Shown here: positions 63,248 through 64,000 of the stretch, piece by piece
Layout: every line of letters starts with the position of its first letter
Numbering within the stretch: position 1 is the stretch's first letter
NCBI RefSeq assembly: GCF_900090265.1
Contig: NZ_LT607752.1
Span: 3,782,001 to 3,846,000, forward strand
Source: Micromonospora rifamycinica
Lineage (GTDB): Bacteria; Actinomycetota; Actinomycetes; Mycobacteriales; Micromonosporaceae
Reading direction: 5' to 3'
DNA length: 64,000 nucleotides
Made by a program: the position numbers and the translations under genes
Notes under the pieces: model-generated
What the model saw: only the letters and a program-made list of their open reading frames with translations
What the model was told of the DNA's origin: nothing
The model's database searches: none

Positions 63248-64000
63248 ATGGAGTACACCAATCTGGGACGCACCGGCCTGTCGGTGAGCCGGCTCTGCCT
63301 CGGCACGATGAATTTCGGGCAGCAGACCGACGAGCCGGCCAGCTTCGCGGTCATGGACCGGGCGCTCGACCACGGGATCAACTTCTTCGACACCGCCAAC
63401 GTGTACGGCTGGCAGACCGGTGAGGGGATCACCGAGCAGATCATCGGCCGCTGGTTCGCCCAGGGTGACGGCCGGCGGGACCGGGTCGTCCTGGCCACCA
63501 AGGTCTACGGCACCATGGGCGAGTGGCCCAACGAGCGGGGCCTGAGCGCCCGGCACATCGTCCGGGCCTGCGAGGACTCCCTGCGCCGGCTCCAGACCGA
63601 CGTGATCGACCTGTACCAGATGCACCACGTCTCCCGGACCACCCCGTGGGAGGAGATCTGGCAGGCGATGGAGACGCTGGTCGCCCAGGGCAAGGTGATC
63701 TACGTTGGATCGTCCAACTTCGCCGGCTGGCACATCGCCCAGGCACAGGCCGCCGCCGCACAGCGCAACTTCCTCGGCCTGGTCGCCGAACAGTCCATCT
63801 ACAACCTGCTCACCCGGCATGTGGAGCTGGAGGTGATCCCGGCCGCCCAGCACTACGGGCTGGGGGTGATCCCGTGGTCGCCGCTGCACGGCGGGCTGCT
63901 GGCCGGGCTGCTGCGCAAGATGGCCGAGGGCAGTGCCGCGCGGGGCACCGGTGGTCGCGCCGCCGAGGGGCTCGCCGTACACCGGTCCACCATCGAGGCG
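63248..64000 (+). CDS. Aldo/keto reductase, truncated by the window
   Basis: The first 251 residues, open to the window edge. AKR fold with LGRTGLSVSRLCLGTMNFG, catalytic Asp and Tyr in FFDTANVYGW, Lys in LATKVYG and His in YQMHHVSRTTPWEE. NADPH-binding SSNFAGWHIAQA and IPWSPLHGGLL are present. This is the AKR13/YajO-type small oxidoreductase. The substrate is unknown. A hairpin masks its ribosome site. Confidence 0.92.
   Translation, partial: MEYTNLGRTGLSVSRLCLGTMNFGQQTDEPASFAVMDRALDHGINFFDTANVYGWQTGEGITEQIIGRWFAQGDGRRDRVVLATKVYGTMGEWPNERGLSARHIVRACEDSLRRLQTDVIDLYQMHHVSRTTPWEEIWQAMETLVAQGKVIYVGSSNFAGWHIAQAQAAAAQRNFLGLVAEQSIYNLLTRHVELEVIPAAQHYGLGVIPWSPLHGGLLAGLLRKMAEGSAARGTGGRAAEGLAVHRSTIEA

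Overview
The window is high-GC DNA (low-to-mid seventies percent GC by eye) with GC-rich third codon positions. It has many GTG starts, frequent 1-4 nt gene overlaps, and several genes that begin 6-7 nt after a TANNNT -10 box (leaderless style). These traits, plus SepH, a CsoR copper switch, a Kdp operon, DUF3152 and DUF2786 proteins and an actinobacterial ydaO-type riboswitch, point to a filamentous actinomycete, most likely Micromonospora or a close relative. The genus is inference. I see no tRNA, rRNA, phage, insertion sequence or CRISPR array; the region reads as chromosome.

Layout. 1-7.5 kb: the end of a secreted-type protein, a DUF305 protein, a 1000-residue secreted multidomain protein (PA14, beta-propeller, CBM, 3-keto-disaccharide hydrolase-like), a GT-B-like protein of unknown role, a SpoIIE-type phosphatase and a DUF1304 membrane protein. 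7.6-15.9 kb: a complete potassium-uptake operon read leftward (a 27-residue peptide, then kdpF-A-B-C-D-E). 16-21.8 kb: a family-2 glycosyltransferase, an anti-sigma-type ATPase, a DUF3152 zincin-like protein, a DUF2786 protein, a lipoprotein and a CsbD-like protein. 21.9-25 kb: copper homeostasis, with copZ, a small membrane protein and copA facing csoR across two CsoR-type operators. 25-33.6 kb: YibE/F, a secreted coiled-coil protein behind a c-di-AMP riboswitch, carbonic anhydrase, a winged-helix regulator, a lipocalin and small proteins including a hemerythrin. 33.6-38.4 kb: a ferredoxin/P450 pair, an AI-2E-family exporter, an alpha/beta hydrolase, and a MerR-thioredoxin operon behind a 19-bp-spacer promoter.

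38.5-44 kb holds sugar metabolism: a GH65 phosphorylase/hydrolase coupled to beta-phosphoglucomutase, a hotdog thioesterase, a small secreted protein, and an MsiK/UgpC-like ATPase. 44.2-50.1 kb is a leftward operon for making and exporting a polyol-phosphate or glycan cell-surface polymer: ABC permease, ABC ATPase, a nucleotidyltransferase-like/CDP-alcohol transferase fusion, and a GT2/CDP-glycerol glycerophosphotransferase fusion. 50.1-53 kb holds sdaA, a dense repeat zone (5-bp and 7-bp microsatellites, a hairpin with 35-bp arms, sixteen 20-bp units), pspC, then a second hairpin and six 18-bp units. 53-64 kb is central metabolism and cell division: DUF4230, acyl-CoA dehydrogenase, nitroreductase, aldose epimerase, an MFS exporter, pdxH, citrate synthase, serC, sepH and a truncated aldo/keto reductase.

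The points most worth attention are the surface-polymer operon with its two fusion proteins, the riboswitch-controlled secreted protein, the MerR-thioredoxin operon with a readable operator, the extra small gene at the head of kdp, the repeat zone at 51.6-53 kb, and a recurrent habit of tandem duplications of about 26-31 bp, several of which lie over gene ends.
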